Below, piece after piece: positions 34,103 through 47,381 of a stretch of 64,000 nt of DNA (within the stretch, counting starts at the first letter, position 1; each line of letters starts with the position of its first letter). The notes beneath the pieces were generated by a model. The model saw only the letters and a program-made list of their open reading frames with translations. It was not told where the DNA came from and made no database searches. Origin of the DNA: Chytridium lagenaria (taxonomy: Eukaryota; Chytridiomycota; Chytridiomycetes; Chytridiales; Chytridiaceae); NCBI GenBank assembly GCA_025449115.1, contig JAHLKC010000019.1:62001-126000 (forward strand), written 5' to 3'. Made by a program: the position numbers and the translations under genes.

Positions 34103-36854
34103 TTAACGGGAGATTGCTCGATGAAGACTGCATTTGTCGCCAGGGTTCATTGGGCTGTCACGCCAGCATTTAAAAGCTTTCCCAAACGCCTTCGAATTAG
34201 ACACAGCACCATTGACGCGAATCTGAGGAGGCAGTTGAATTCTACTCTCGACCATCTTAGTCAAATCTTCAGCCTTTAAATTGCTGCACTGGCCCATAGC
34301 ATAGCTGGAAAAAGTTATGTCATTTTTAATACAAGACATTCGGGGGAAAAAACAAACTTAACACAAAAATTACCTGATGAAAAACAACTGCTCGCTTGTG
34401 TAAGCTTCCAGTCCAGGAAGAAGCGGATTACTGCCCCCTCCACCAACAGTATTCCTCGAAGACTTCCATGCTGCGAACGCCAACTCCAAACCTTGATGGT
34501 CCGAGATACCAAAGAATCGTGCGAGACTTCCGTCAACGGCCTTGGTGGTGCCATTGGGAAGCTCAATGCTGTGGCCTGCGTACTGATCAACATAACACTC
34601 GGAGGCTCTGTCAAAAGACTTTGTGCCATCCTCACTCCACCAATCGTTATCAATGCTATTCGAGTCATAGTAGCGGCCCATGCGGTCGATGGCGTGGAAA
34701 AGCTCAGATCCTATGATACTAAATAAGTACATATAAAAAACCAAAAAACATGTACAACGTAAACATATGATCAAGTATCGTACCAATTTTGCTTCCGGTA
34801 GCTCCATAGTTAACGTAGGAAGGAAGACCGCTGGAGAAGACAGGGAATTGCAAACTGGCTGCAGGCACGAAGAGTGTGTTCAAACGGATATTCTAGCAAA
34901 TAAACAACCAATTAGAACACAATATCAAATGAAGTAATCACCAAGCGGCTTTGCAAATCGAAGGCATAAGCATGCGGAGTCATTTCACTCCGCTGAACAG
35001 GAAGTGAGATCAACTCCAAGTTTTTTTCTTCTACGACTTCCCGGATCTTCACAGATGTCTCAAAGATGTTTGGGATCAAACGTGATCCCGCCATACTTTG
35101 AAAAAAGAACGGCCGAACTTGTCTCTTGCCAACCCGCAGAAACGCTGATGCCGTCAACCTTTGTGAAGGCTTCGGGGAGAGAGAAGTGGTCAAGATAGAG
35201 ATATGTATTAAGAGATTTCCGAAGCTCGCTTCGGACTTCCTCAATCGTATCCGTAGCAAGGTTCTTTGTTTTAGCTTTTTTTAACGGTCAGCAATTACAT
35301 CCCAAAACTTTTTTAAAAAATTGACGGAAACCCACCGCTAACAGTGTTCTCAGCAAAAAACTTGCTAATAACATCACCAAGAAACTCCTGAGTAAGAGCC
35401 TTACAGGTAGCTGTTCTATCCCCAGAAACCCCCCGAAGTCCGTTAAGGCGGGAGAAAAGAGGAGTAGCTAAATCCAAAACTTTCCGTGGGGCGAAAGAAC
35501 CAAGGTCAAGAATTGCTCTCCAAAGTGTATAGGCCTCAAATACGTCCGTAGCCGTGGTCTCGAGTATCTTCGACAAGTCTGAGAAGTAAGATAAGCCTCC
35601 CACAATCCGGACTTTCGGGCTTAAGAATTGCTTATCGCCGACAAGTTTAAAACGACGATCTAAGTACGCATCCCATGAGATTGACGGGAGATGCAATTTT
35701 GAGGTCATCGAGAGAAATAGTATCGTTTCTTGAACGAACAAGGTCCATCCTAAAGGTAACAACAGGGAAGGTCAGCGAAACGCGAAATAAAATAAAGAGT
35801 AGATCTACGGCTTAAGAAAAAAAAAATAATTACCATGACGGAGTTATTTCTGCAAGCCTTTTCTCGAATTCTACCACATCGCTTGCAATAATATCAAAGG
35901 GTCTTTTCACAGTGAAAAATGGATTTGATCCGACAACGGCAGACAGAATACTTGTAGCAACAGACTTGTAGGTAGAAATAGTTGCAGTGTCATTGTAATC
36001 TTCCTTCGCTAGCCCTAAATGACCCATAGGGGTCAATGTAGGTACGTGCCTGAACGCAGAGGCTGTGGAAACGTCGACATGAAATTTGAAAAGTGTAGCG
36101 GAGCCAAATGAATGGGATTGAACAAGTGTAGACACAAGTCTTTCCTTCTTAACGGTGGCTTTGCCTGCTGGAAAAGTCGGGACTACCACAGGAAATTCTT
36201 TCGAAAAACGGTTCCAAAGCAAGAGAGTCAAAGGTTGGAGTCCGCGACGGTTAATAGCGGACGAGTCCAGGCATGATGAGTAGAAAGAGCGGACCTTCCC
36301 CAAAAGCTCAATATCTTCGTCAGAAGTTGGAGAGAGTTTCCCTGATTCCAAAATATTTTTCAAAGCAGCCTAATCTTAAATGTCAGTATCGAAAATGATT
36401 TAGTGGAAATTTACATCAGCCTTTTCCTGCAAAAGCGAAAGCATACTTAAAGACGAATCAGTCACAGGATGGGATTTCTTAAAACCACCACTAAAAAAAG
36501 GTTAGAAAGTGAGGCCTCGCTCAACTTTTTACCATGAGAATTCATAAAAGTCTCCGCAGGGGTCAAATTTTGTTTCAATCGATTGAAGAATGGTAGATGC
36601 CGCAAAAATGCAGTCCTTGGACGTGCATAAAAATGCTGGCTCCGGTAAAGACACAGGAGGAGACGGTGACTAAGGACAAGTTATCAAACGAAAATCAAGA
36701 TACTGTGTAATCAAATATACTTACAGGTCGGATTATTTGGGGCGGCCGAGGACGCCTAGGAAGTGGTGCCGGGAGTTTTGTATCTTCATGCATTGGGTTG
36801 AAGATCAAGAAGGCAGAATATAACCAGAGGAAGAGCAAAAAAACCGCTAGACAT
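34103..36854 (-). CDS. M13-family (neprilysin/ECE-like) ectopeptidase homologue with lost zinc ligands
   Basis: Type II membrane protein layout. The ATG at 36854 starts MSSGF, then LLFLWLYSAFLIF, a signal anchor (one T too many in the run near 36838 breaks the frame). Then a Pro/Arg-rich linker, CTSKDCIFAASTILQSIETK and FDPCGDFYEFS with the family's paired cysteines, the M13 N-domain (LPSISWDAYL), FPVFSSGLPSYVNYGATGSK, and a C-terminal SPMNPGDKC. The catalytic site is abnormal. The zinc motif HExxH reads S-E-L-F-H (TCT for the first His) in IIGSELFHAIDRMG, and the GENIAD motif with the third ligand is replaced by FFGISDHQG. Family members cleave extracellular peptides, but this one is probably a pseudoenzyme. 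Several introns are present. The wide region 34900-35260 is poorly conserved. Confidence 0.85.
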
Positions 36855-36970
36855 GATTCAGATCAGGTTGAAAGAGTATAACAAACCAACACCGACTCCA
36901 ACACATGCAACATTCTTTTCTTCAACTGTGTGATTTCTTTCAATGTCTTCACGATACGTTAAATGAATTT

Positions 36971-37411
36971 TTAATTCAATTCCTTACGGCCAAACAGGGA
37001 GTCCCATGCGTCCAGAATATATTCCCATCCATCTCCAAATGCTGTCCTTATATTCCTCCATTGCTCTCTCAACCAACTCATGGAGGTATCCCGCTGAGTG
37101 TTAGCTGCTTCCACGATCTGCCTCCAACCAGGGCCAAACTCAGATTCCATGTGATTCCGACTCCCATTCACTGCATTCGACATAGTCGAGCGCATTTTGA
37201 AAAGGATGCCTTCCCCATTCGATACATCATGGGTGTTACTGAGAAGTGGTGTAGTCTCCTTCAATGTTGAATTACGAGTCCCGCTCGTGACCGGTGCATC
37301 CTTCTCGGCGCCTCCGAACGCACTGCGGGGTTGAGGTTCCGCAGTGTTAAAAGCATCTCCCCAAACAGAAGAGGCACTAGCAACAGCGTCGACGTCCTGA
37401 TTATTAGCCAT
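36971..37411 (-). CDS. Hypothetical protein, 146 residues
   Basis: A clean single-exon frame with an ATG at 37411. The N-terminal half is hydrophilic and Ser/Thr/Asn-rich. The C-terminal half is helix-prone and rich in aromatic and Trp residues (FGPGWRQIV, SWLREQWRNIRTAFGDGWEY, ILDAWDSLFG). There is no signal peptide, membrane helix or known motif. The Trp-rich amphipathic helices suggest membrane-surface or protein binding, which is inference only. It lies between the start of the M13 gene and the divergent Kelch-BTB gene. Confidence 0.5.
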   Translation of the reverse strand: MANNQDVDAVASASSVWGDAFNTAEPQPRSAFGGAEKDAPVTSGTRNSTLKETTPLLSNTHDVSNGEGILFKMRSTMSNAVNGSRNHMESEFGPGWRQIVEAANTQRDTSMSWLREQWRNIRTAFGDGWEYILDAWDSLFGRKELN

Positions 37412-37669
37412 CGTCCACGATTCCCTGGAAAATTTTTAATGGCCCAGAGTCGCCTCAGCTCCAAAGAAACGCCCCTATACAGTATAGGAATATATCGCAG
37501 ACTTTCGTTCCGGATTAGCGTGTAATCGATTTCTCAAAATCGAAAATGCTGGTTGTAATATAAGAGGAACCCCAGTCCAACAGATACTCTCATGCCACAT
37601 TACGAAAAAGATTTCAAATTGTGTGAGCCACAAAACAAAAAACCCTTAGAAAAAGGGCAAGAAAGCAAA

Positions 37670-39685
37670 ATGTCGTCGGTTGACTCAATCGGAAACTGGA
37701 CTCCGCGCAAGACATTCGGAACTTCACCATCAAGCATCTGTCTGGCATCATGCGCTGCCGTCTCATCAAAGAGTATCTTCACATTTGGAGGGTAATGATG
37801 GTGTTTTTTTTTTGCTGTGACTGCTCTGTTTTTGCTCTTCGCTGTCATGAATTGTCATTCAATCGACCTCTCATCCATCCGTCAACTAACTTAGTTATGG
37901 TTTATTGACAGATTTCATCTCTACTCCGCTTCCGTCAATAACAGCCTCTATGTTCTTAACGCCGACACTATGGTGTGGTCAAAGGTTGAGCAAACGAGGG
38001 GAGAACCTCCTTGTGCAAGATATGGTCACTCCATGACTCTTTGGGGTTCAAACAAGTAGGCATACTCCCTTTGAATCTGCAGTCAATCTCTTGTCTGGCT
38101 ATTAGTGCAACGTCTTACCTTTTTACTAAAGGCTCGTAATCTTTGGCGGCTGCGACTCAAGCGATGCTGACTTGAATGATGTCTACATTTTGCACTTGTC
38201 CGACATGACATGGGAAAAGCTACAGACGACAGGACCACCTTCCACTGGAAGACACAATCATGCAGCTACGATTCATGAGGGCAAGCTATATATACACGGT
38301 AAACATTTTTTTAGATAGAGGCATTTTTTTCTAACATCATATTTTAAGGTGGTCAAACAAATTTCGTAGCAAACTTCTTGGGTGATTTGAATGTGTTGGA
38401 CCTGGATACATTGCGGTGGTCAGGGCCAATGACTATCGGTACAAGATATGGCCACTTCACATTTGTGTACCAAAATTGCTTTTACATTTACGGCGGGTCT
38501 CTTAACGACGACAAAATGCAGAACACAGACGAAATCATTGCAGTAGATTTGGATGATTTTGAGGCAAGCACTCTCACCATTGAAAGTCGAAGCAGTCCCC
38601 CAAAGCTGGGTCGTCGTTTTGCACAAATATGCGGTAACAGATTAGTCGTAGTAAACTCTTCGTTTTCGCCTCGTCTGGAAAATATGAAGAGTCAGGGCAG
38701 ATCTTTTCCCACCGGAGTTTGGTCATTAAGTCTACAAACCTTCAAGTGGAAACGCCATGATAAGGGACTGTCTTGCCTTGACCAGGGATCATGGCATTAT
38801 TACGCGATGGCGCCTGGCGACAACAAGCTGATGCTGCTTGGAGTTGCCACTTTGGTGACGGAGAGCCTTGAGGGTTACGAAGAGCATGTTGATGACTACA
38901 TGGGTTGGATGCTAAAGATGAATATCGACTCTTTTGGTATCCTAAGTGTTCCCAAAAGCACCATGCAGGCTGACTTTGAATCGCTTTACGCCAAAACCAA
39001 TCTCGAATCAAGCTCGAAAGGCACAACAGACTTTTCCATTTTCTCAAAGGACGACCCAATACCAATTGGAGTTCATACGCTTATTTTAAATTCACGGTGG
39101 CCGCATTTTGGTGCCGTTCTTCGTTCCGGGATGACGGAAGCTTTGGGTTCATCCCTCACGCTTCCCGAACCGAGAGAAACTTTGCTTGGTTTTGTCAAGT
39201 ACCTCTATACCGACACACTTTCAACGCTTCCCGATGAGATTATCGCGGATCTTTTGGTTATGGGCAACGTCTACTGTCTTGAACGGCTGCAAAAGCTTGC
39301 CTGCTCCATCCTTCACGAAAGACTCAACGTTGAGAATGTATCAAGAGTATTTCTACGCGCCTCGCGTGCTGGAGAGATTGGGCTCAAGGAACGCGCCATC
39401 GCTCTCGCTCTCGAACGTTTTGGGGAGGTTGCGCGGACGCCTGCATTCCGTGGACTTTCCAAACCTGAACTGGACGAGCTTTTGGACTGTATACCTATTC
39501 AAGCCGGCATGACGGTCTCAAAGGAAACAAGCCCGCGAAAGCGACCCATCGCCATGGTGGACAATGACGGTGAACCAGAATTGGACGTTGAAGAGAATGC
39601 AGAGGCAGAAGGTGACGTGGATGCCGACGCCGACATGGAAGCAGATACTGACGTGGATTTGAATGTTGATGACGATGACGATTAG
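37670..39685 (+). CDS. Kelch-BTB protein with acidic tail
   Basis: Four exons (37670-37791, 37912-38055, 38132-38298, 38349-39685) with clean junctions. The N-terminal half is a Kelch propeller: FGGFHLYS, RYGHSMTLWG, LVIFGGCDSSDADLNDVYIL, GRHNHAATIHEGKLYIHGG and CFYIYGG show repeated GG and YxxD/LxxLD turns. A BTB/POZ fold with a BACK-like helical extension follows (IPIGVHTLILNSRWPHFGAV, GFVKYLYTDTL, NVYCLERLQKLA). The last 50 residues are a run of Glu/Asp with interspersed Val/Ala (ADADMEADTDVDLNVDDDDD). Such proteins often serve as Cullin-3 adaptors or as polarity factors in fungi. The substrate is unknown. An earlier in-frame ATG at 37592 is possible. Confidence 0.82.
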
Positions 39686-40205
39686 TCTGCAGTAGTATTG
39701 TCACCACTTTTTCTTTATTTATGTAGTTTCTTGTCAACATCGCTTGTTGGCATGGCTCGCCTCCCACATATACACACATCCTGGACATAAATAAACCAAT
39801 ATCATATAACTCTGCACTATTTACCTTTACTTCCGGATTTGGTCCTGCCCGGCATACATCAACAATTGAGTCACTTTATGAGGGTTCTCGATTACGATCG
39901 CTCTCGATGGACGTAGTAGAAGGAAAAGAATGAAATGTTAGACCCCAAGCGAGGGACCAGTCATTGATTGGCCAACCAGCAGAGCTCTTAAGAACCAGGA
40001 CCTACTGTGATTGAGTGATTCGCATCATTGCGTTGAGGAAAAACGGTGCTTCATTGTATACCGATCCCAAAGTCACTTGAGCCTCAAGCCGAAGAGTAAT
40101 TCTATACATATATATACCTGAATCGTATTCAACAATCGAAGAAAAGTATCGATCTCACCGTAATATTGTTGCAACAACGAAGATACACTCCCAACTACCT
40201 TCACG
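39686..40205. other. Intergenic, promoter of cyclase copy 1
   Basis: About 520 bases with no recognisable coding sequence between the Kelch-BTB stop and the first cyclase start codon. A short TA alternation lies near 40105-40117. Confidence 0.45.
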
Positions 40206-43027
40206 ATGAGCCACGAGTCGAAAAACCTGACTGAAGGGAAGGAGCACCTTCTCAACGTCGTGATCCCGCGATGCTTGGGACTTAAAGAGACTAAGATGAA
40301 GGCGCACTTCAACCTCGCCAAGCTCGCTGACGATGAGGGTAAGTTATCAAAACGATCATAAGTGGACTCACCTCCATCGCTAGCTACCATCCAACAGGCA
40401 AACCTTGAGGAGTACCGTCACCAGCTTGAGACACAGTTGAAGCAGCAAAATGCGACTGAAAGGCGTCAACAGGGAGAGGCTGACGACATGGAGATGGCGG
40501 GATGGCGCAAGAGGCAACTTTCGGGTCTTGTAGAGAAACTCTACTTGATCAAGCAGAAACTGAGATTCCAGGAAGAGGAGAGCGACAAAGAGCGCGACTT
40601 TAAAGCTCTTATGAGGCAAAAGAGGGCCGCCTTCCAGACCAGACTTAACCGTCTGGAGAAGCGTCAAAATGCTGAGAGGTGAGTGTCGACGCTAAATCCG
40701 TGGCTTCTGGTGACTATTTTCATGCTAATTGGTAACCCAATAGAAACGAGCTCATTTTAGCTCAGACGCGTGTGCAGGACACCATCGCGCGTATTCAAGG
40801 TATTCAAATTAACTCCATCAAGGACCAGCAACTTGCTCGTCGAAGCGAAAGGAGAACGAGATCTCGACTCAGAACAGCAGAATGAAGCAGCAGAAGGGTA
40901 AATCCACCTTTATCATATCCCGCTTGTCTAGGAACGTGAGGTCTAAATTACTTTCACATTTTAGAGTTTGAACACCTCCGTGAGGTTCAGATCTGCAAAG
41001 TCAGGCACTTGACTCAGGTATCTATCATATCTATAGATCATTTGTTTTCTTTTGCGACATTTTTCTTACATAACTCTTCAGCTTAACGACTTTGATGTGA
41101 ACTGCGCTGAGGAACTTGAAGAGCTTAACGCTCAAAACCGTACCGAGGAGTTTGATGCCATTTTGAAACATATGGAGTCGGAGCGTAACGCCCACGATGA
41201 TCTCGAGAAACTTCGTCTCACTCTTGAGAGGCAACAGCTTACCGATAAGCACAAGGGTCTCAAGTCTCAATATCTTAGGGATCAGAAGAAACACGAGAAA
41301 ATGCAAGCTAAGGCCCAGAGGCTTGCCGTTCGCAACCGTGAGAAGGTAAGAAAAAAAAAACCCCCTCCATTCTTCAATTACTATGACTAAGCTAATGTAA
41401 TCCACCTCTAGGCGCTTATCGCTGAAAACCCTGTGATTCATGGCGGTGAAACGCATGGGGAAGACAATGAGTCTGAGAACTTCGATCAATCTTCTCAGGG
41501 CACTCATTCACTCGCTGAACTTTCTTCCGTTGGTGCAAGCGAATTTAGGGATGAGCGCACGAACGATGAAGGGTCAGAGCCCGACACCTCTATGTTGCCT
41601 CATGAGCGTCAACTGTCAACAACCGTTGAGGCCGAGACCAGTGCAAATAGTGAAAGGAACAAAGGTGCTGGTCGCAACGAATATATTTCTCAAGAGGATA
41701 AGGAAATGAACGCTCTTGTGGAGGCCGGTCAGTTTATAATGCTTTAATGGAAATGTAAGAATCTAGTATTAATGGTTCTGCTCCTTGTAGGTCGCGAGCG
41801 TATTCGCGCCCTTCAACTTCACCACAAGAAGACTCTCCAAGATCTTCGCCACCACCACCGTGCCCTTGTGTCCCAGAAGCAAAGGGACCACCGCCGCAAG
41901 CTTGCTGAGCTTCTTAAGGATCATGAGGAGGAAATTCAGATCATTAAGGCTGAGCAAGTTGCCAGCATGGAGGGTAAGCTTTGCATTTTATACTGAACAA
42001 AATGATGACTAAAATTTACTTAGAGCTCATCGCAACTCAGAAGGAGAGCGAGCAAATCCAGAAGGATAACGATACCTCCGAGAAGCTTCTCGGTATGATG
42101 CTTCCGGGTCACGTCCTTGAAGACCTTGAGGCTGGTGTCACTCCGGAGCCTAAGAGCTTTGAGAATGTCACCATTTTCTTCACCGGTAAGTGGGCCGTTT
42201 TGTTTTATTAAAAATCTCATATTCTACGCGATCAAGTCTAATTCCGGTTGTTTTTTGTTTTTTTTATAGATATTCCTCAGTTCAAGTCCCTGAGCTCCAC
42301 TGTAGACTCTGTCGCACTTCTTAACCTTCTTAACCTCGTCTACACCAAGTTCGATGAGGTCATCCAGGACAACCCCGCCCTCTACAAGGTAAATCATCTT
42401 TCACGCCATTACACTTTTCTACGAAAATTGTTGTCTTTTTACTGAATGAAATATGCGTCTAGGTCGAATGCGTTTCTGGACACTTACATGGTAGCTGCTG
42501 GTCTATCTGGTAACGCCAAGCCCAGCCAAAGCGAGACCCAGGAGGTTACCGGAATCGCGGTCGCCTGTGCCTTGAAATTGCTCGACGCATTCAAGAGCAT
42601 CGATCTCTCAGATGTTGGAATCACCGAGAAGCTCGACCTCCGTATCGGTATTCACACCGGCCCCGTTCTTGCTGTAAGTTCTTTTGCCACCTTCCGCCAT
42701 GTTGTTTTCAAGATATTTTAAATATAATTTCTAACACGACTTCGTTAGGGTATCGTTGGAACCAAGATGGGCAGATACTGCCTCTTTGGTGATACCGTTA
42801 ACACTGCGAGTCGTATGTGCACTACCAGTGACCCTTCAGCAATCCAAGTGTCTCCGTCCACTTACGAGATTGTCAACAAATGCCCTGACTTCCAGTTTGA
42901 GAAGCGCGGCGAAGTTAACGTCAAGGTAGGCTTACCTCCACATATATTTTTTTTGTTTTGATATAAAGGCTTACATTGTTTTCTATAGGGTAAGGGCAAG
43001 ATGACTACTTACTGGCTTCAAGCATGA
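40206..43027 (+). CDS. Coiled-coil soluble guanylyl cyclase, tandem copy 1
   Basis: Predicted to make cGMP from GTP. Twelve exons: 40206-40338, 40384-40678, 40744-40897, 40965-41017, 41082-41345, 41411-41727, 41791-41973, 42024-42185, 42270-42388, 42463-42673, 42749-42925, 42989-43027, for about 700 residues. The first 450 are charged coiled coil (for example KHKGLKSQYLRDQKKHEKMQ and HHRALVSQKQRDHRRKLAEL), with no membrane segment or rhodopsin. A linker (LLGMMLPGHVLEDLEAG) leads to the class III catalytic domain: metal Asp in FFTDIPQF, Glu in the next exon (VE), second metal Asp in DTYMVAAGL, then MGRYCLFGDTVNTASRM with the guanine-selecting Cys and the catalytic Asn and Arg. Glu plus Cys is the guanylyl, not adenylyl, signature. 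One-base breaks occur near 40841 and near 42478. Confidence 0.85.
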
Positions 43028-43780
43028 AGCCGGAAACCCATACAAATTAAGCGTTATGACTCTGGTCCCCTGCCTTTGATTACTTTACTGTTACTAGATG
43101 TACCTCAGAGCGCGTTTTCGTCCTACTCTCTCGTGCTCTGTGCAATAACCAACTGCCTCATTATTTTGATTCTACTTATTTTACGCATACCTTTTTGTTA
43201 TCAACCATATAAATGAAAAACTTGTTCACGTATATGGTTTTAGTCAATCTTTGGCGTCCCATATTACTTTAGAGTTTTAAACGTTTTCGGCTTTCAGGAA
43301 CGGTTATATCTGTACTATATACCATGTAACGGATTCCAGTAATTGAGTTAAATACCATCCAGAAAAACTAGTTTGTGGCTGGTCATGACTCAAACGCAAC
43401 AGTTGCATTTTTATGATTCAATATATTAATGTTCACTTGCTGCTTACATATGCTGTGCCTTCCGAAATTTTCTTTATGGTACAAGCCTCAACTCTTTGAC
43501 TACGATTTAATAAAGCTGCGCGGTTCGATGTTCACAGTACGTGCGACAACCACTGATTGGAACGTACATAGTCAACGCGTCTCACAGTGTTAATTTCCAT
43601 GACAACCCGTAGGTAGCCCTTCTGATGGGACTATGCGGATCACGATCTGCAAAGACTCGTCGTAAATCAGCGCGCTTTTGGCCCACGCTTCTTCGATCCT
43701 TCTTTAAATATTAAGCCAGGACTCTTATTCTTCCATAACAAGCTATAACCGTCATTAGAAACTTCCAACGGAAATTTACA
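43028..43780. other. Intergenic, promoter of cyclase copy 2
   Basis: About 750 bases between cyclase copies 1 and 2. No coding sequence was recognised. It contains AT-rich stretches near 43170-43450 and presumably the promoter of copy 2 next to 43780. Confidence 0.45.
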
Positions 43781-46512
43781 ATGTCTCTTACTATCGACCA
43801 TGAAAGCCAAAACGCTCCTTCGCATATCCAGGCTATTGGCAGATGCCGTAGGGTGAAAGAAGCCAAGCTCAAGGCAATGTTCAGCTTAACAAAACTCGCG
43901 GACGATGAAGGTAAAAAAAACCCCCGTTTAAATTCCCAGCTGCTTTCTTCAACAGATCACGTTTCCTAACTCGCAAATAAAGTGATCATCCACCATGCCA
44001 ACTTGGAAGAACAACTTCATCGCGAAAGTCTCAATATCACAGTGCAACGTTCGACGGAATATCGGTCTTTGAATGAGGCTATTGATATGGAGGTCTCTGG
44101 GACTCGAAAGAGACGGCTTGGGTCGTTGATTGATAAGTTATCGGGACTTCGGGAGTTGTTGAGGTTTCAGGATGAGGAACGGGAGAAGGACTTATCGGCC
44201 AAAGCTGCAGTTAGGCAGAAGGGGAAGGCGTTTCAGATCAGGCAGGCACGTCTTGAAAACAAGCAGAATGCTGAGAGGTATTTTAAAAAAGTGGCGTGTA
44301 TGGGTTCAAACTTTTTTTTTTTTTTTGTATTAAATACCTTTTTTGTGTAGACAAGAACTGATCTTGGCTCAGGGTCGATTACAAGAAACTTTGACGCAGA
44401 TAAAGATAGCTAAGGTGAATATGATGAAGGACAAGCAGGCGGCGCGTCTGAAGGAGAAGGAGAACGAAATCACGGCGCAACAGAACCGCATGAGGCAGCA
44501 AAAAGGTTTGCAACTACATCCACGATTTGTAAAACTTAAAAACGTAATTTTCCTCCATAACAGAATTTGAAAACCTTCGGCGAGCTTCAAGTATGCAAGA
44601 TCCGTCATCTCACTCAGGTGAGCAGTTTATCACAGCTCGCAAATTCTTAAATGGTTTCTAGTTGAACGATTTTGATATCTCCGCATGTGAGGATATTGAA
44701 GAATTGATGGGAAAAGCGCGTCAAGACGAGTTCAACTTGAACCAAAAGCAGTCCTTTGAAGAAAAAGAAGCTGAGAGTGAAATTGAGAAACAAAGGCTTT
44801 TCCTAAACAAGAGTCGATTGTTGGAGAATCAAAAGACGACGAAGACTCAGATAATGAGGCAGCAAAGGAAGCAGGAAAAGACGATGAATAAGGCTAATCG
44901 CGCGGCAATCAAAAACCGTGAAAAGGTAGAGCGTGAATGTATCGTGATATGTTTTTAATGCATTATGCGATGAAGACTATGATTGCTGATAATCCTATCA
45001 TTCGTGGAGAGTTGGACGGAGATAATTATGACACGATGTCAGAGGGACTGCAATCATCATTGGGCTCCCGTAGTAACTCGATGCACGACACCTCATCTGC
45101 ATATGACGCTATAAGTGAAAGCGGGATCGACAATAATAGCGAAGCTGGGGATAGAGAAATCGTGGAAGAAAACAATCAGGAGATTAGTGGGAGTAACACT
45201 GCGCTTGCGTTGGCCAATGCCCAACGAAACAAAATAGTGAGTTCGGCCGATGGTCTGAATGACGAGGATGTCGAGTTGAACAGGCTTCTTGACAGTGGTA
45301 AGGGATCCTGTGAAGCTTTAATTATATTCTTAGATCTAAAAATTCGTACAGGCCGTGAACGTCTTTACGTCCTTCGCTTACACCATCGAAAGACACTAAA
45401 GGATTTGAAAAGTCACCATCGAAGCATGGTTTCTCAGAAACAGCGCGAACATCGCCGAAAACTTGCGGATTTGCTCAAAGAGCACGAGGATGAGATTCAG
45501 AGCTTAAAGTCCGAGCATATAGGAGTAATGGAGGGTGAGTTTGATCTTTTTTACTCACAACGTTAACGTAAATCCTTGGGGACGCTTTCATTATAGAACT
45601 TTTCAACAACCAGTTGGAGAAGGGATCCGTGTTAAAGGATACGGAAAACTCGCAAAGGCTTTTAGGGATGATGCTACCCGCTCATGTTATCGAGGATATG
45701 GAGAACGGAGTGACTCCTCAGCCGAAAAGCTATGAAATGGTCACCATTTTTTTCACAGGTAAGCCATTCATTTAACTCGGTACTTTGCGCACTATTTCTG
45801 ATAACTGCAAAAGATATTCCTCAATTTAAGAGTCTCGCAAGCACCGTCAGCTCAATCCATCTACTTACGTTTCTCAACACGGTCTACGCTCGCTTTGACA
45901 GCATCATTGAGGAGTACCCAAGTCTGTACAAGGTATTTAAGAAAAGATTCGACCGTTCAGTTAACGAGTTCAGGTGGAGAATGTCGCAGACACTTACATG
46001 GTCGCTGCCGGACTTTCTAATGACTCAGACAAAGACTCGGTGAAAGAGATTGCCGCTGCAACAATGGCTGTCGCGGAATGCACGCAACGACTTTTAAAGA
46101 GTTTCCAAGATATCGATTTTGAAAGATTTGGATTGACGGAGGCGGTTCATCTTCGTGTTGGTGTTCACACCGGTCCCGTGCTTGCGGTGAGCTCACGTTT
46201 TTTCTGTCTATCGTAAAAACAATGCCTCATTGTTACTTTTAGGGAATCATTGGAACGAAAATGGGGAGGTATTGTTTGTTTGGAGATACTGTCAATACAG
46301 CGAGCCGAATGTGCACGACGGATGTAGAGGGGCAGATCCAAGTTTCTCCAACCACCTACCAAATTCTTCGAACAAACGATCCACGGATCAAGTTTGAGGA
46401 ACGATCCGACGTTCAAGTGAAGGTGAGCTGTGCTCTTCTCATATTTCCGATACTAATTTTTTTTCGCGTAAAGGGGAAAGGGTGCATGACGACGTACTTG
46501 ATGATGGGATGA
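43781..46512 (+). CDS. Coiled-coil soluble guanylyl cyclase, tandem copy 2
   Basis: Paralogue of the preceding gene with the same exon order. The start gives MSLTIDHESQN, then the conserved block CRRVKEAKLKAMFSLTKLAD that all three copies share. The coiled-coil region includes EIEKQRLFLNKSRLLENQKT and HHRSMVSQKQREHRRKLADL. The catalytic domain reads FFTDIPQFKSLAST, then VENVADTYMVAAGL with Glu and the second metal Asp, VHLRVGVHTGPVLA and MGRYCLFGDTVNTASRM with Cys, Asn and Arg. The C-terminus is KGCMTTYLMMG. One inserted base near 44580 shifts the frame in the NDFD-preceding exon; removing it restores ELQVCKIRHLTQ. All residues needed for GTP cyclisation are present. Confidence 0.85.
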
Positions 46513-47381
46513 AAATGATGAGCTCGAGATGGGGGATATTGGGAAGGAGAAAAAGGAGGTGTTATTGTCGACGCAGTTGAAGAGAAACAAAAAGTAAAAA
46601 CCACTTTGATATGATCCTGGGTGATATAGACTGGTTTTCGGAAGATTGGATGACAATAGCCGTAGCAGGTCCCTTGTTTTATTAAAATAAGATGGCCACA
46701 TTTGTCCATTAAAAAAAATGTAGGGTAAGCGTAAAGCATGTCCCCAAGACCCTTGTTAAAAAGAACAAAAAAATAATGACTCAGTCTTGCATCCCCTTCC
46801 ATTCTTCAATGGACGCGACAGGGTCGTAAATCCAGTTCAATGAAACCTTATTTTCGGAAAGTGATGTAAGAGACCCTTTCCCCACTTTAAATCCACCGGA
46901 CTAGAGACAACCCCGAACCCCTTCCCTAATAAAGTATAACAATGTCTCCATGTGAGAGGGCGTACGTAAATCCGAGGATCCCGAATCATATTACACGGAA
47001 AAAGTGATGCAAGAGTCTAAGGGGACCCTCGTTCAATTCCATTCCATATGCAGAACTTGAATATTTGGAATCATCCTCGTTTTCAATTTTGGTCTAGGCC
47101 CACCGTCTCAACTTTTGTGGAAACATATACCACAATGTTCGCGTGTCATGATTGGAATATCACACCCCCAAAAAAAAAACAACCAGGAATGACTCAACTC
47201 CAACTCAACGCTTCTGATAGGATGATCTTCACGACACCTCCTCGTTGATCGACACCGCTCATTGACCGCTCATAATGATCTCTTTTTTTCCCCCCCCAAG
47301 AAAGGCAACAGAGTCCATAATTACCTCAGATATAAAACAGGGACCCTCACCCCTTTATCGTCATCATCCTTTTTTTCCATC
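46513..47381. other. Intergenic, promoter of cyclase copy 3
   Basis: About 870 bases between copies 2 and 3. Open frames on the minus strand here are low in complexity and not convincing. Homopolymer runs occur at 47169-47177 (A) and 47282-47298 (T then C). Confidence 0.45.
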
